Positions 15,743 through 24,301 of a stretch of 64,000 nt of DNA are shown piece after piece. The position numbers were made by a program, and so were the translations under genes. The DNA comes from CSP1-1 sp035620615 (GTDB lineage: Archaea > Thermoproteota > Nitrososphaeria > Nitrososphaerales > Nitrosopumilaceae), in assembly GCA_035620615.1 (NCBI GenBank), contig DASPGM010000011.1, forward strand, positions 67,494-131,493. Reading direction: 5' to 3'. The stretch's first letter is position 1; each line of letters starts with the position of its first letter. The notes beneath the pieces were generated by a model that did no database searches, had not been told where the DNA came from, and saw nothing but the letters and a program-made list of their open reading frames with translations.

Positions 15743-16603
15743 TTATTTTTTAATTTCTTGTAATGAAGAAATAACTTCAGAAATCATTCTTGATGCAAGG
15801 TGGGATGTTCTATCTTTAATGTCATAGCTAGGACAGACTTCCATAATATCCATTCCAATAATTCCTTGTTCTGCAATTTTTTTTAGAAGATATACTGCTT
15901 CCAAATTTTTTAGACCTAATGGTACAGGAACTGAAACTCCCGGAGCAAACGCAGGATCTATACAATCCATATCGAATGAAATGTAGACATTTTTGCCCAG
16001 TGTTTTTAAAATCGTTTTTGAGATTTCCATCATCCCCTTTTCTAAAATATCAAAAGGGGTAATTACATTAATTTTGTATTTTTTTAGATTATCTAGTTCT
16101 TCTGGTTCTGGGGTTCTAATTCCTATCTGAAGGCTAGTTTTTAGGTCAATATTAGGAAGGGTGTCATAAAAAACCGACCCATAATAATTCTGAGTCGAAC
16201 TTACCATATCAGGATGAGCATCAAAATAAACCAAGGAGATTGGACCATTTATTTTTGAAATTGATTTTATAATATTTCTGGAAATTGAATGATCTCCCCC
16301 AATCACAATTGGAATTTTGGATGTTGACATAATTTTCTGAAAAACCTCATCAATCTGATTTCTTTCGATGTTTCCATAATCTAATACTTTTTTGTGTCCA
16401 ATTCCATTATATGGAAGACCAAGAAATTTTTTTCCGTTCCTTGTATAAGAATCTCGTAAATTTGAAATCTCTCTAATGAAATGAGGAGCTTCAGATGCTC
16501 CTTTTCTTAGAGCATGCGATTGAGATTCATCAGGAATTCCAATGATCACAATTTCGGAGTTGTCAAAATCACTAGTATTAGCCCAAGCAATAGGTTTTTC
16601 CAT
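15743..16603 (-). CDS. speB: agmatinase/arginase-family ureohydrolase
   Basis: 286 residues. All binuclear Mn ligands are present: 'GGDHSI' (His), 'YFDAHPDMV' (Asp, His, Asp), and 'SFDMDCIDPAFAPG' (Asp, Asp). The N-terminal 'IGIPDESQSHALRKGASEAPHFIR' fits the agmatinase group rather than arginase. It probably hydrolyses agmatine to putrescine and urea; ureohydrolases of other specificity cannot be excluded. It is alone on its strand between P5C dehydrogenase and a divergent hypothetical gene, in a neighbourhood of amine and proline metabolism. Confidence 0.85.
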   Translation of the reverse strand: MEKPIAWANTSDFDNSEIVIIGIPDESQSHALRKGASEAPHFIREISNLRDSYTRNGKKFLGLPYNGIGHKKVLDYGNIERNQIDEVFQKIMSTSKIPIVIGGDHSISRNIIKSISKINGPISLVYFDAHPDMVSSTQNYYGSVFYDTLPNIDLKTSLQIGIRTPEPEELDNLKKYKINVITPFDILEKGMMEISKTILKTLGKNVYISFDMDCIDPAFAPGVSVPVPLGLKNLEAVYLLKKIAEQGIIGMDIMEVCPSYDIKDRTSHLASRMISEVISSLQEIKK

Positions 16604-16679
16604 AATTCTTTTAATTTTGCTCTATAGAAAATGTTTACTAAAATGCCTTAGGTTTTAATTACTATTTTACCACCCTATT

Positions 16680-17336
16680 ATGTTGAATAGCCATTATTTT
16701 GTAGAAACAGCGGATTTTGAGAGTTTTGCTAGGTATGTTTGCGCGTTAAAAGAGAATCCATTAAGAGTTTATTCTCATGATTTAAATAAAAAAAGGGTCT
16801 TATCAAGCAGGAAAATTCTATCAAAATCTCTTTTTTCCATTTATACAGTTTTTCCAAGTACTGGAAGATATATTTCATATAATGTAAAAAATGGTAAAGA
16901 AGAATGTAGTATTGTAAATTCTACAAAATTATTTTCACAATATGCTCCCATTATTCATTTAAGTTCTATTCCTACAAAATTTATTATTAATCCAAAAAGA
17001 ATTCAAGATAAATTTATTCCGCTAAAGATTGAAGATTTAGGAAGTCTTGCAAGGTTAACATATGATCCAGAATTGCCAGATGAACCTGAATTAACACTTT
17101 TCAGTTTCTCACAAAAAACAAAATGGATAATTGGATACATAACATCAATTAATTTAGATAACACATTATATTTTTTTAATTATGTTACGCTCGATACAGA
17201 ACCTACAAAACCATTTTTACAATATTCAAATAATGACGATAAGACCCCAATTTTTACTGATAAGTTTCAGCATGGTTTATCATATTTACCTGTTGTGAAA
17301 TTAAAAGAAGCACATCCAATTTTTGGTTTAAAATAA
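16680..17336 (+). CDS. conserved hypothetical protein
   Basis: 218 residues, soluble, with no signal or transmembrane helix and only two cysteines. The predicted pattern is alternating beta strands (for example 'SLFSIYTVFPSTGRYISYNV', 'TKWIIGYITSINLDNTLYFF'), suggesting a beta-rich fold. I recognise no family. It is divergent from speB with a 76-base promoter gap and convergent with the RAM-domain gene, separated by 17 AT-only bases. Confidence 0.6.
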   Translation: MLNSHYFVETADFESFARYVCALKENPLRVYSHDLNKKRVLSSRKILSKSLFSIYTVFPSTGRYISYNVKNGKEECSIVNSTKLFSQYAPIIHLSSIPTKFIINPKRIQDKFIPLKIEDLGSLARLTYDPELPDEPELTLFSFSQKTKWIIGYITSINLDNTLYFFNYVTLDTEPTKPFLQYSNNDDKTPIFTDKFQHGLSYLPVVKLKEAHPIFGLK

Positions 17337-17353
17337 AAAAATTATTTTTTTAT
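17332..17353. terminator. bidirectional AT-rich terminator between convergent genes
   Basis: The 17-base spacer and both stop regions form a run of A on one side and T on the other (AAAATAAAAAAATT / ATTTTTTTATTTATTT), giving a T tract at the 3' end of each convergent gene. Archaeal termination needs little more than such T runs. Confidence 0.45.
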
Positions 17354-17749
17354 TTATTTGTTCTTTTCATCATAATCATCATCATCTTCAAAATCGTCTT
17401 CTTCTTCATCATCTAAATCCTCTTCGTCGTTAATATCTGTAGGTACTTCTAAAGGTTTTTTTTCATCTGGGATTATATCTGGAATTAATTCTGCCAATTG
17501 TTTATTCATTCCCATATCTCCTGCATCCATTAGGGTCATAGTGGACTTAATCTTAATTAGTTTTCTGATATTCTCTGAAATTACCTTGTTAATTTTTTCC
17601 TGATTTTCAGATTCTACTTTTACAATAATGTCGTAAACCCCTAGAGTTCCATGAATCTCTTTAATAGAGTCTATCTGTTTTAGTTCCTCGATAATGGATT
17701 TTTCAGATCCAGTATCACAGTTGATTAAAACAAAGGCTCTTTCCATCAA
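17354..17749 (-). CDS. stand-alone Lrp/AsnC ligand-binding (RAM) domain with a long acidic tail
   Basis: 131 residues. Residues 1-75 are a RAM domain ('AFVLINCDTGSEKSIIEEL', 'EIHGTLGVYDIIVKVES', 'ENIRKLIKIKSTMTLM') without any helix-turn-helix. Residues about 100-131 are almost all Asp and Glu ('DDEEEDDFEDDDDYD'), ending in KNK. RAM domains bind amino acids and form rings with Lrp partners. Without a DNA-binding domain this could be a modulator, and the acidic tail may mimic nucleic acid or bind basic proteins; both are inference. Confidence 0.75.
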   Translation of the reverse strand: MMERAFVLINCDTGSEKSIIEELKQIDSIKEIHGTLGVYDIIVKVESENQEKINKVISENIRKLIKIKSTMTLMDAGDMGMNKQLAELIPDIIPDEKKPLEVPTDINDEEDLDDEEEDDFEDDDDYDEKNK

Positions 17750-17941
17750 AGTTTAATCATATTTAATAAGAAAAAGATTTACTGTTTTTCAAAAAATTAT
17801 CAATAATCAATAGGCTCAATTAATTTATTGAATAAATTGTTATAAAGAATTTTGTAGTAAAAATTAGCAATATTTTAACCAAGAATAGGATTTTATTGGT
17901 AATGAGTGGTAATTATAACCATAGTTTATATCCCTAAAGTT

Positions 17942-19318
17942 ATGAGTTTTATTGTGAAAATTAAAACCGTAAACCCAGCTACAGAAGAAATTCTTGCTGA
18001 ATATGATTCCTTAACCGAAGAACAGGTAAATCATGAAGTTAATGATTCAAGAAAGATCTTTGATTCCATATGGAAAAAATTCGATATTTCTGAAAGGTCA
18101 AAGCTCTTACGAAATCTTGGACATATGTTACAGCAAAGAAAAAAGGAATATGCAACAATTATTACAAATGAAATGGGAAAGCCAATTACCGAATCGTTGG
18201 CAGAGGTTGAAAAATGTAGTTGGGTTTGTGAATATTATGCCGATAATGGGGAGAAATTTTTAGAACCGGAATTTATTCAGACAAATGCAAAAGACAGTTA
18301 TGTTCGATTTGATCCCTTGGGCGTAATAGGATGTATAATGCCATGGAATTTTCCATTCTGGCAGGTATTGAGGTTTTGTGTACCAGCAGTACTAGCAGGA
18401 AATACAGTTTTACTTAAACATTCAAGTGTTTGTCCATTATCAGGAAATACCATTCAGAAGGCATTTGAGGAAGCTGGATTTCCAAAAGGAGTATTTCGAA
18501 ATTTAGTAGGAAATTATGTTGTAGGTGAATCACTTGCAAGAGCAAATGTTGATGCGGTTTCAATTACAGGTAGTACAAGAGCAGGAAAAAGAGTTGCAGA
18601 AATTGCTAGTCAACAATTACATAAATTTATTTTAGAACTTGGTGGAAGTGATCCATTTATTGTACTAAAAGATGCTGATATTGATAAAGCCGCAGAAGTT
18701 GGAGTAAAATCTAGATTTTTAAATAACGGTCAAAGCTGTATTGCTGCAAAAAGATTCATAGTTGAACAAGATGTAATTGAAGAATTTACAAAAAAATTCA
18801 TCGAAAATGTAGAAAAACAAGTTGTTGGTGATCCATTAGATCCTAAAACAACAATTGGACCTCTTGTACGAGATGATTCACGAGATACTATTGTAAATCA
18901 GATTGGGCAGTCAGCACTAAAAGGTGCCATAGTTTTGATAGGAGGAAACGTACCTCAGATGAAAGGATATTTCTTTAATCCCACCGTTCTAGGAAAAGTA
19001 ACGCCTGACATGTCAATATCAAGGGAAGAAGTATTTGGCCCTGTTGCTCCAATTATTGCGGCAAGAAATACAACAGAAGCCATAAAATTTGCAAATGATA
19101 CAGAATTTGGATTGGGTTCTAGTATTTGGTCTGAAAAATTTGCAAAAGAGAATAATTTAGTTAAAGATATAGAAGCAGGAATGGTATTTGTTAATTCAAT
19201 GGTAATTTCTGATCCACGAATTCCATTTGGAGGGATAAAAAATTCAGGAATTGGAAGAGAATTATCAGATTATGGTTTGAAAGAATTTGTAAATGTAAAA
19301 TCTGTTATAATGAATTAA
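17942..19318 (+). CDS. NAD(P)-dependent aldehyde dehydrogenase (succinate-semialdehyde type)
   Basis: 458 residues from the chosen ATG 17942; a GTG at 17906 would add 12 unlikely residues before 'MSFIVKIKTVNPATEEI', the normal ALDH start. Motifs: 'MPWNFPFWQVLRFCVPA', 'ITGSTRAGKRVA', 'ELGGSDPFIVL' (Glu), 'NNGQSCIAAKRFI' (catalytic Cys), 'EEVFGPVAPI', and 'PFGGIKNSGIGRELS'. The compact length and 'NNGQSC' resemble succinate-semialdehyde dehydrogenases. It could serve amine or 4-hydroxybutyrate metabolism. The 3' end overlaps the convergent CitE-like gene by 14 bases. Confidence 0.85.
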   Translation: MSFIVKIKTVNPATEEILAEYDSLTEEQVNHEVNDSRKIFDSIWKKFDISERSKLLRNLGHMLQQRKKEYATIITNEMGKPITESLAEVEKCSWVCEYYADNGEKFLEPEFIQTNAKDSYVRFDPLGVIGCIMPWNFPFWQVLRFCVPAVLAGNTVLLKHSSVCPLSGNTIQKAFEEAGFPKGVFRNLVGNYVVGESLARANVDAVSITGSTRAGKRVAEIASQQLHKFILELGGSDPFIVLKDADIDKAAEVGVKSRFLNNGQSCIAAKRFIVEQDVIEEFTKKFIENVEKQVVGDPLDPKTTIGPLVRDDSRDTIVNQIGQSALKGAIVLIGGNVPQMKGYFFNPTVLGKVTPDMSISREEVFGPVAPIIAARNTTEAIKFANDTEFGLGSSIWSEKFAKENNLVKDIEAGMVFVNSMVISDPRIPFGGIKNSGIGRELSDYGLKEFVNVKSVIMN

Positions 19319-20162
19319 ATTCCAACAAAGTCTTTGCCCGTTTATAATGAACTTCATCTATCATTTTTCCTTCTACAGTAGTTGCCCCCTTTCCTTTTTT
19401 AGTTGATACTTCGTATGCTTGACAGACTTTTTTTGCCCATTCAATCTCAATTTTGTTAGGATGAAAAGCTTGATGCGTAATTGTAATTTGATTAGGATGG
19501 ATGATCGTTTTTCCAACATACCCAAGACTTTTTCCAATCTTGCAATCTTCTAACAATCCATTTTCATCCTGTATATCTTGCCATATAGCATCCAATGCAT
19601 CCACTCCTGCAGCTCTTGCTTCTAATGGAATTTTTTCTCGGGCATATTTTGCGTTTTCTGCTTGTTTACTATATTCAATTCCCATCTCATTTAGTAGATC
19701 AAAGACTCCAAAAATTAATGCGGTGATTCGTTTACTAGCAGAAGCAATCTCATAAGTTTTAGTTACACCCTCCGTTGATTCAATAGATGGCATAAGCGAT
19801 ATAGGAGATATTTTTAGTTTTTTCTCAAGAGGTGCTATTATTTTTTCAATTGTTTTTAATTCCTTAGAATTATTTACTTTTGGAATGACAATTCCATCTA
19901 AACCCTTTTGCACTATTTCATGAAGATCATCTTTGATTGTAGAAGACCTAGGGGAGTTTATTCTTACATAAACGTCTGGCACATATTGAGATCGTTTTTT
20001 TAATGCATCTTTTATTAATTTTCTAGCATTTTTCTTTTCTGAATCGGGTACAGAATCCTCCAAATCAAAACAGACAATATCTGCAGGTAAATTCTTTGCC
20101 TTTTCTAAAAAGCGTGAATTATTTCCTGGGACAAATATTAAACTTCGAATAAATCTTTTCAT
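19305..20162 (-). CDS. CitE-like HpcH/HpaI aldolase (malyl/citramalyl-CoA lyase family)
   Basis: 285 residues. 'RSLIFVPGNNSRFLEKA' and 'ADIVCFDLEDSVPDSEK' are the CitE N-terminal signatures. 'VYVRINSPRS' contributes the conserved Arg, 'LMPSIESTEGV' the metal-binding Glu, and 'FGVFDLLNEMG' the metal Asp region. 'GKTIIHPNQI' is the CoA-lyase C-terminal loop. The family cleaves or forms beta-hydroxyacyl-CoA such as malyl- or citramalyl-CoA. No citrate lyase alpha/gamma genes are near, so it is a stand-alone enzyme of uncertain substrate. Confidence 0.85.
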   Translation of the reverse strand: MKRFIRSLIFVPGNNSRFLEKAKNLPADIVCFDLEDSVPDSEKKNARKLIKDALKKRSQYVPDVYVRINSPRSSTIKDDLHEIVQKGLDGIVIPKVNNSKELKTIEKIIAPLEKKLKISPISLMPSIESTEGVTKTYEIASASKRITALIFGVFDLLNEMGIEYSKQAENAKYAREKIPLEARAAGVDALDAIWQDIQDENGLLEDCKIGKSLGYVGKTIIHPNQITITHQAFHPNKIEIEWAKKVCQAYEVSTKKGKGATTVEGKMIDEVHYKRAKTLLEFNSL

Positions 20163-20221
20163 TATTAATCATAACTTTTTTGATAAGATTAAGATTGTGA
20201 TTTAGATTTATTCATAATATC

Positions 20222-21271
20222 TCATGCTAAAACTGTTCTATGTGCTGCTTTTTCCAATCTATTCATTATGGCAAACCCTAGTTCTGAATTGTTAATTTCT
20301 TTTATTAAAATTACATCAATACATTTGTTATCAAATATTCTAAAAGCCCCAAAAAGATTTTTTGCAATCATTTTTTTGGTTCCTCCTACAAATAATGTCA
20401 AATCTGCTTTATGGTTAGTATTTTTGCTTGTAGAAATTATTCCTACTTTTTTATTTTTCTTATGATAATGTTCGATTAAATTAGATATTTTTTTTATACA
20501 TTTCTTTGGATTTCCTTTAACCAAAATAATTTTTGCATGAGGAGAATAGTGTTTGTATTTCATACCTGGTGATTTAGAAATTAAATTTTTTAGTTTTTTT
20601 CCTTTTTGTGAATTAATTAGCTTTATTTTTCCAAATTTACATAATTCTTCATATGAGATTTTTCCAGGACGTAACAATACAGGTATATCTGAACTAAGAT
20701 CTAAAACAGTGGATTCTAATCCTATACTTGTTTTACCACCATCAATCACAAGATCTATTTTTCCATCAAGATCCTCTAAGACGTGTTGAGCCACAGTGGG
20801 GCTTGGTTTTCCAAATAGGTTTGCTGAGGGGGCTGCTATTGGTGAACCAGATTCTTTAATCAAGGAAAGTGCTATTTTGCTATTGGGCATTCTTATAGCA
20901 ACTGTTTTTTGTTTTCCAGTTGTAATTTTAGGTACAAGTTTTGATTTTTTTAATATAACTGTAAGTGGGCCTGGCCAATATTTTTTCATAATTTTTTTTG
21001 CCAATGGAGAAATATCTAATGCAAGTTTTGATAAGGTGTTAAAATCATTAATATGAATAATTAATGGATCATCAAATGGTCTTTTTTTAGCTAAAAAAAT
21101 TTTTTTTACTGCTTGAGGATTCAATGCATTTGCACCTAATCCATATACTGTTTCTGTTGGAAATGCTACAATACCACCATTTTTTATTATTGCTGCTGCT
21201 TTTCTAATTTTTATTTTTTCAGGATTCTTTGAATTAATTTTAATTCTTTGTGTTTGATATTTTAATAACAT
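20222..21271 (-). CDS. sua5: L-threonylcarbamoyladenylate synthase (Sua5)
   Basis: 349 residues, the full two-domain Sua5 form. The YrdC domain (about 20-205) has 'GGIVAFPTETVYGLGANA', 'KKRPFDDPLIIHI', 'PGPLTVILKKS', 'TVAIRMPN' and 'PIAAPSANLFGKPSPT'. The linker has 'SPGMKYKHYSPHA', whose SPGxKxxHYxP segment closes over the active site, followed by the C-terminal Sua5 domain. It makes threonylcarbamoyl-AMP for t6A37 of ANN-decoding tRNAs, used by KEOPS. It lies 22 bases downstream of the MDR dehydrogenase. Confidence 0.93.
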   Translation of the reverse strand: MLLKYQTQRIKINSKNPEKIKIRKAAAIIKNGGIVAFPTETVYGLGANALNPQAVKKIFLAKKRPFDDPLIIHINDFNTLSKLALDISPLAKKIMKKYWPGPLTVILKKSKLVPKITTGKQKTVAIRMPNSKIALSLIKESGSPIAAPSANLFGKPSPTVAQHVLEDLDGKIDLVIDGGKTSIGLESTVLDLSSDIPVLLRPGKISYEELCKFGKIKLINSQKGKKLKNLISKSPGMKYKHYSPHAKIILVKGNPKKCIKKISNLIEHYHKKNKKVGIISTSKNTNHKADLTLFVGGTKKMIAKNLFGAFRIFDNKCIDVILIKEINNSELGFAIMNRLEKAAHRTVLA

Positions 21272-21293
21272 AAAATGAAATAGTGATTTGAAT

Positions 21294-22367
21294 CTAATTT
21301 GGTTTCATTAAAATTTTACCAAAAAGACCCTTACCAGTCAACATCTTTGTGTGAGCTTCTGCAGCATTTTCAAATGAATGAATAGAGTCAATTGCAGCTT
21401 TTATCTTTCCTTGCCCCATCCAGTAAAGTCCTTGTTCAAGCTCTGCCCTTGTACCTTGTGTGGAGCCTAAGATGTTTGTTCCTTTAAAGAAAATATGGCG
21501 CAAATCAGTTTTTGCGTCGTATCCTGTAGTTGCACCGCAGGATACTAAAGTTGCACCATATTTTAGTAAAGTTAGTTGCTGGTTCCAATGAGTTTGACCT
21601 ATATGATCAAATGATACATCAATTCCAGGAGATACACCTGTTTTCTTTGAAATCTCCTTAGTAATTCCACGAATTTCTTTATGCCAGTCTTCTTTTCTAT
21701 GGTCAACTGCATAATCAGCACCAAGTTCTTTTAGCTTATCTAATTTATCTGGACTTGCAGTAGCAATTACTGTACAGTTGTAAAGTTTAGCAATTTGAAT
21801 TCCAAAACTTCCTACTCCAGAGCCTCCTCCCATAATAAGGACTGTTTGCCCAGGTTTGATTTTGGCTCTACCCACTAACATATGCCAAGATGTTAAAAGA
21901 GTCATCGAAGCTGCAGCAGCCTCATCATAGCTAACACCATCTGGAATTTTTAGAACATTTACCTCAGGAAGATGAGTTACTTCGGAGAAAGCTCCCCAAG
22001 TTGGTCCTGTTTGAAATCCCCAAATGGTTCGTTTATCACAATCGAATTCACGCCCATCGGTACATGCAGAACACACTCTACAGGACATGTTTGAATGAGA
22101 AACAACTCTATCACCAACTTTGATGTTAGTAACTTCATCACCAACAGCAATTACATCTCCTGATGCATCCGAACCAGAAACGTGTGGAAGAGGAACTGGA
22201 ACTGGATTTCCTCGCATTCCCCAAATATCATTATAGTTTAATGCCGCAGCCTTTACTTTGAAAACTACTTCATTAGGTTTTGGTTTTGGTTCATCAATAT
22301 CCTTAACTTTTAATATTTTCTTAAAATTATCATCTGGAGCATATTCTTCATAAACAACTGCTTTCAT
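21294..22367 (-). CDS. zinc-binding alcohol dehydrogenase / MDR-family oxidoreductase
   Basis: About 357 residues from ATG 22367 ('MKAVVYEEYAP'); a second ATG five codons upstream is possible. The GroES-like N-domain has a complete structural zinc site, 'CRVCSACTDGREFDC'. The catalytic-zinc Cys38-type position is 'YNDIWGMRG', not the Cys of true alcohol dehydrogenases, so catalytic zinc may be absent. That is as in enoyl or acryloyl-CoA reductases of the MDR group. The Rossmann motif is 'VLIMGGGSGVGSFGIQIAK'. An enoyl/acryloyl-CoA reductase role in the 3HP/4HB carbon-fixation cycle is possible but unproven. Confidence 0.8.
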   Translation of the reverse strand: MKAVVYEEYAPDDNFKKILKVKDIDEPKPKPNEVVFKVKAAALNYNDIWGMRGNPVPVPLPHVSGSDASGDVIAVGDEVTNIKVGDRVVSHSNMSCRVCSACTDGREFDCDKRTIWGFQTGPTWGAFSEVTHLPEVNVLKIPDGVSYDEAAAASMTLLTSWHMLVGRAKIKPGQTVLIMGGGSGVGSFGIQIAKLYNCTVIATASPDKLDKLKELGADYAVDHRKEDWHKEIRGITKEISKKTGVSPGIDVSFDHIGQTHWNQQLTLLKYGATLVSCGATTGYDAKTDLRHIFFKGTNILGSTQGTRAELEQGLYWMGQGKIKAAIDSIHSFENAAEAHTKMLTGKGLFGKILMKPN

Positions 22368-22409
22368 AAAACAATCCCACATACTCCCCTAATTATATTT
22401 TCTCAGAGA

Positions 22410-22688
22410 TTATCTTCGATTAATTTTAAAATCACGTTTGGGTTGTTGTATAGATAATAAAATTTGTTTTAGTTGATCATCAGTTATTGGAGGTCTAACC
22501 CTACCCTGAGAAGCTAAATTTATCAGATAATTTTCTACAGTGTTTGCTACCTCGGGTTTAACCATCTTTACATTGTTTAATCTTAATCTCGCCTCAGAGG
22601 AAAGAATTTGTTTTAAAATATTTTCTTTTTGAGCTGTAAATTCACGTTCATTTTGTTGAAAATTTTCATCAGAGTCAGATGAACTCAT
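22410..22688 (-). CDS. PDCD5-family DNA-binding protein
   Basis: 92 residues, the archaeal TFAR19/PDCD5 homolog. The core triple-helix sequence is clear: 'ILKQILSSEARLRLNNVKMV', 'KPEVANTVENYLINLASQG', and 'ITDDQLKQILLSI', followed by a basic tail 'KRDFKINRR'. The N-terminus is Ser/Asp-rich. The archaeal proteins bind DNA and fold as three-helix bundles, and their cellular role is unclear. It lies 9 bases downstream of rps19e, the usual archaeal pairing. Confidence 0.92.
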   Translation of the reverse strand: MSSSDSDENFQQNEREFTAQKENILKQILSSEARLRLNNVKMVKPEVANTVENYLINLASQGRVRPPITDDQLKQILLSIQQPKRDFKINRR

Positions 22689-22697
22689 GACATTACA

Positions 22698-23150
22698 CTA
22701 AGAGTATATCTTCAATTGCGGGGTTTCTGCAACAAGTTGTGATAAAATTTCAGTGGAAAGTCGGTCTAGCTTTTGCATTCCATTTTTAGAGACAACTCTC
22801 CCTTTTCCGGCAACTTTTTCAATATATCCTAATTTTTCTAATCCCTGGACTGCTGTTCTAATAATCACACCACCAGCATTTTTGTGGTTACGATTACCAT
22901 AACCCACCGCTTTACCACCACCATACACTTTACGTAAATCATTGATGCCCATAGGGCCATGAAGATATATTTTTCGTAATATTGATGCACATCTAGTATG
23001 CCACCAATCTGGTTTTTGTGGTGGTTTTTCAGCATGAGAACCTGTCTTAACAAAAGGAGCCCAAATCGGAGCTGGTATGTCCTCATTTTTTAGAATTTCA
23101 GTTAATCTATCAATCAACAAGTTTGCTGGTACATCATACACCTTTGCCAT
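22698..23150 (-). CDS. rps19e: 30S ribosomal protein S19e
   Basis: 150 residues. 'VYDVPANLLIDRLTEIL' at the N-terminus, then 'IPAPIWAPFVKTGSHAEKPP', 'DWWHTRCASILRKIYLHGPMG', 'VYGGGKAVGYGNRNHKNAGG' and 'RTAVQGLEKLGYIEK' form the textbook S19e series. It is an archaeal/eukaryotic small-subunit protein needed for late 18S/16S maturation in eukaryotes. It sits between rnp4 and the PDCD5 gene in a translation-related minus-strand cluster. Confidence 0.97.
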   Translation of the reverse strand: MAKVYDVPANLLIDRLTEILKNEDIPAPIWAPFVKTGSHAEKPPQKPDWWHTRCASILRKIYLHGPMGINDLRKVYGGGKAVGYGNRNHKNAGGVIIRTAVQGLEKLGYIEKVAGKGRVVSKNGMQKLDRLSTEILSQLVAETPQLKIYS

Positions 23151-23181
23151 AAAAAAACAAACTTTGAAATCGTCTTATAAA

Positions 23182-23484
23182 TCATTGATCTATTACTTTA
23201 CGATAAATATGACCACAAAAGTGGCATGTTATTCGTATGGATTTTAGAGAGGTTCTTCCAATTCGAATTCTTGAATTTACTCCTGGGACAATAAAGTTTT
23301 TACATTTTTTACAAAAATTCATTTTTATCTCATATGGCATTGCAATACGATATCTTGAACTGATCTTTTTTGCAAGATCTGCTTGTCTCTGAGCTAATTT
23401 GGGGAATGTTCGAGAATTTGATATTGCATTTTTTATTAGTATCTTAATTCTTTCATTTGCAATAATTTTTGTATTTTGTTTCGT
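23182..23484 (-). CDS. rnp4: ribonuclease P protein component 4 (Rpp21/Rpr2), non-ATG start
   Basis: The frame is open from just after a TAA at 23488-23490 to the TGA at 23182-23184. It encodes 'NERIKILIKNAISNSRTF', 'LAQRQADLAKKISSRYRIAM', then a zinc ribbon with C-x2-C 'FCKKCKNFIVPG' and 'TCHFCGHIYRK', which together are Rpp21. No ATG, GTG or TTG precedes the conserved helix: the first ATG in frame is inside 'YRIAMPYEIKM'. The likeliest start by position is ACG 23482-23484, giving a 100-residue protein beginning like '(M)KQNTKIIANERI'. ATT at 23466-23471 is the alternative. It is 31 bases upstream of rps19e. Family call is firm; the start is uncertain. Confidence 0.82.
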   Translation of the reverse strand, partial: TKQNTKIIANERIKILIKNAISNSRTFPKLAQRQADLAKKISSRYRIAMPYEIKMNFCKKCKNFIVPGVNSRIRIGRTSLKSIRITCHFCGHIYRKVIDQ

Positions 23485-23537
23485 ATTTTAATAATAAGAA
23501 TTCCTCTTAAAATTTGAATCGTTTATGAAAATTAGAA

Positions 23538-23610
23538 TGCGGTCGCCGGGATTTGAACCCGGGTAACGGGCTTGGAAGGCCAGCGTACTACCAGGCTATA
23601 CTACGACCGC
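23538..23610 (-). tRNA. tRNA-Gly (anticodon TCC)
   Basis: On the minus strand the acceptor stem GCGGTCG pairs with CGACCGC, 7 of 7. The T arm reads CCGGGTTCAAATCCCGG (stem CCGGG/CCCGG, loop TTCAAAT), and the D arm contains the AGCCTGGTAGT turn. The anticodon stem-loop is CTGGC-CTTCCAA-GCC, with TCC in the loop centre. The discriminator is A, and CCA is not encoded. There is no intron. It lies between nep1 and rnp4 on the same strand. Confidence 0.95.
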
Positions 23611-23632
23611 ATAAAAGAGAAAACTCGACAGC

Positions 23633-24301
23633 CTACATAAAAATGGTTTTTTCATATTCATATAGAACTCGACTAATTACAACGTGTGATTCTAGTGGAG
23701 TATCATCAACATTTACAATGTATTCAAATCTGTTTTTTATTTCGCTAGAGAAATGACCTTTTGGAAATCCGCCAATAACAAGACAGGTTTCATCATTGAG
23801 TTTTTTTGCTACATCTTCACATGAGCTGGAAACTCCCTGAGTAGATAAGCCTATGATTCGTTTTGGACTGATTTCTTTTAATAATTGTTCAAATGTCATA
23901 TCTTTTATTTCAAGAAGATTTTTTCCATCAACCTGAATTACTTTTTCTAAGAATAATTTTTCGAATAATCCTGCAAATCTATGGTAGGATTTAGGTAGGT
24001 GTACATCATCTGATATGAAAATTACCTTATCATCAATAGTATGTACATAGACTGAAATCTTTTTTTTATAGTAAAGAGGAATTGTACAAGCCTCTAATAA
24101 TGAAAAATGTACAAGATCTGGTCTTCCTCTTTTGATTTCATTTTTGATTCCCTTCATTGCTCCAAAATGCCAGGAATTATCTAAAAGAATCTCGGAAGGA
24201 TTTTTTCCAAGTTTTCTACTATGAGCAATTACAGAATTATGCTGATGGAGTTCCTTTGGGACTAGCTCAAGTGAGGATTCAGCAAGTATCAATGAAAGCA
24301 T
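23633..24301 (-). CDS. nep1: 16S rRNA pseudouridine N1-methyltransferase Nep1/Emg1
   Basis: 222 residues, SPOUT-class. 'LILAESSLELVPKELHQH' is the Nep1 N-terminus, 'ILLDNSWHFGAMKGI' and 'RGRPDLVHFSLLEACTIPLY' are the RNA-binding motifs, and 'LVIGGFPKGHFSSEI' with 'VNVDDTPLESHVVISRVLYEYE' form the knotted SAM site. It N1-methylates a pseudouridine in helix 35 of small-subunit rRNA. The ATG shares one base with the stop of the upstream metallopeptidase-like gene (TAATG). Confidence 0.94.
   Translation of the reverse strand: MLSLILAESSLELVPKELHQHNSVIAHSRKLGKNPSEILLDNSWHFGAMKGIKNEIKRGRPDLVHFSLLEACTIPLYYKKKISVYVHTIDDKVIFISDDVHLPKSYHRFAGLFEKLFLEKVIQVDGKNLLEIKDMTFEQLLKEISPKRIIGLSTQGVSSSCEDVAKKLNDETCLVIGGFPKGHFSSEIKNRFEYIVNVDDTPLESHVVISRVLYEYEKTIFM

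Noticed and set aside
18033..18263. Second-frame open frame within the aldehyde dehydrogenase gene
   Set aside because: Lies entirely inside conserved ALDH coding sequence on the same strand in a different frame.
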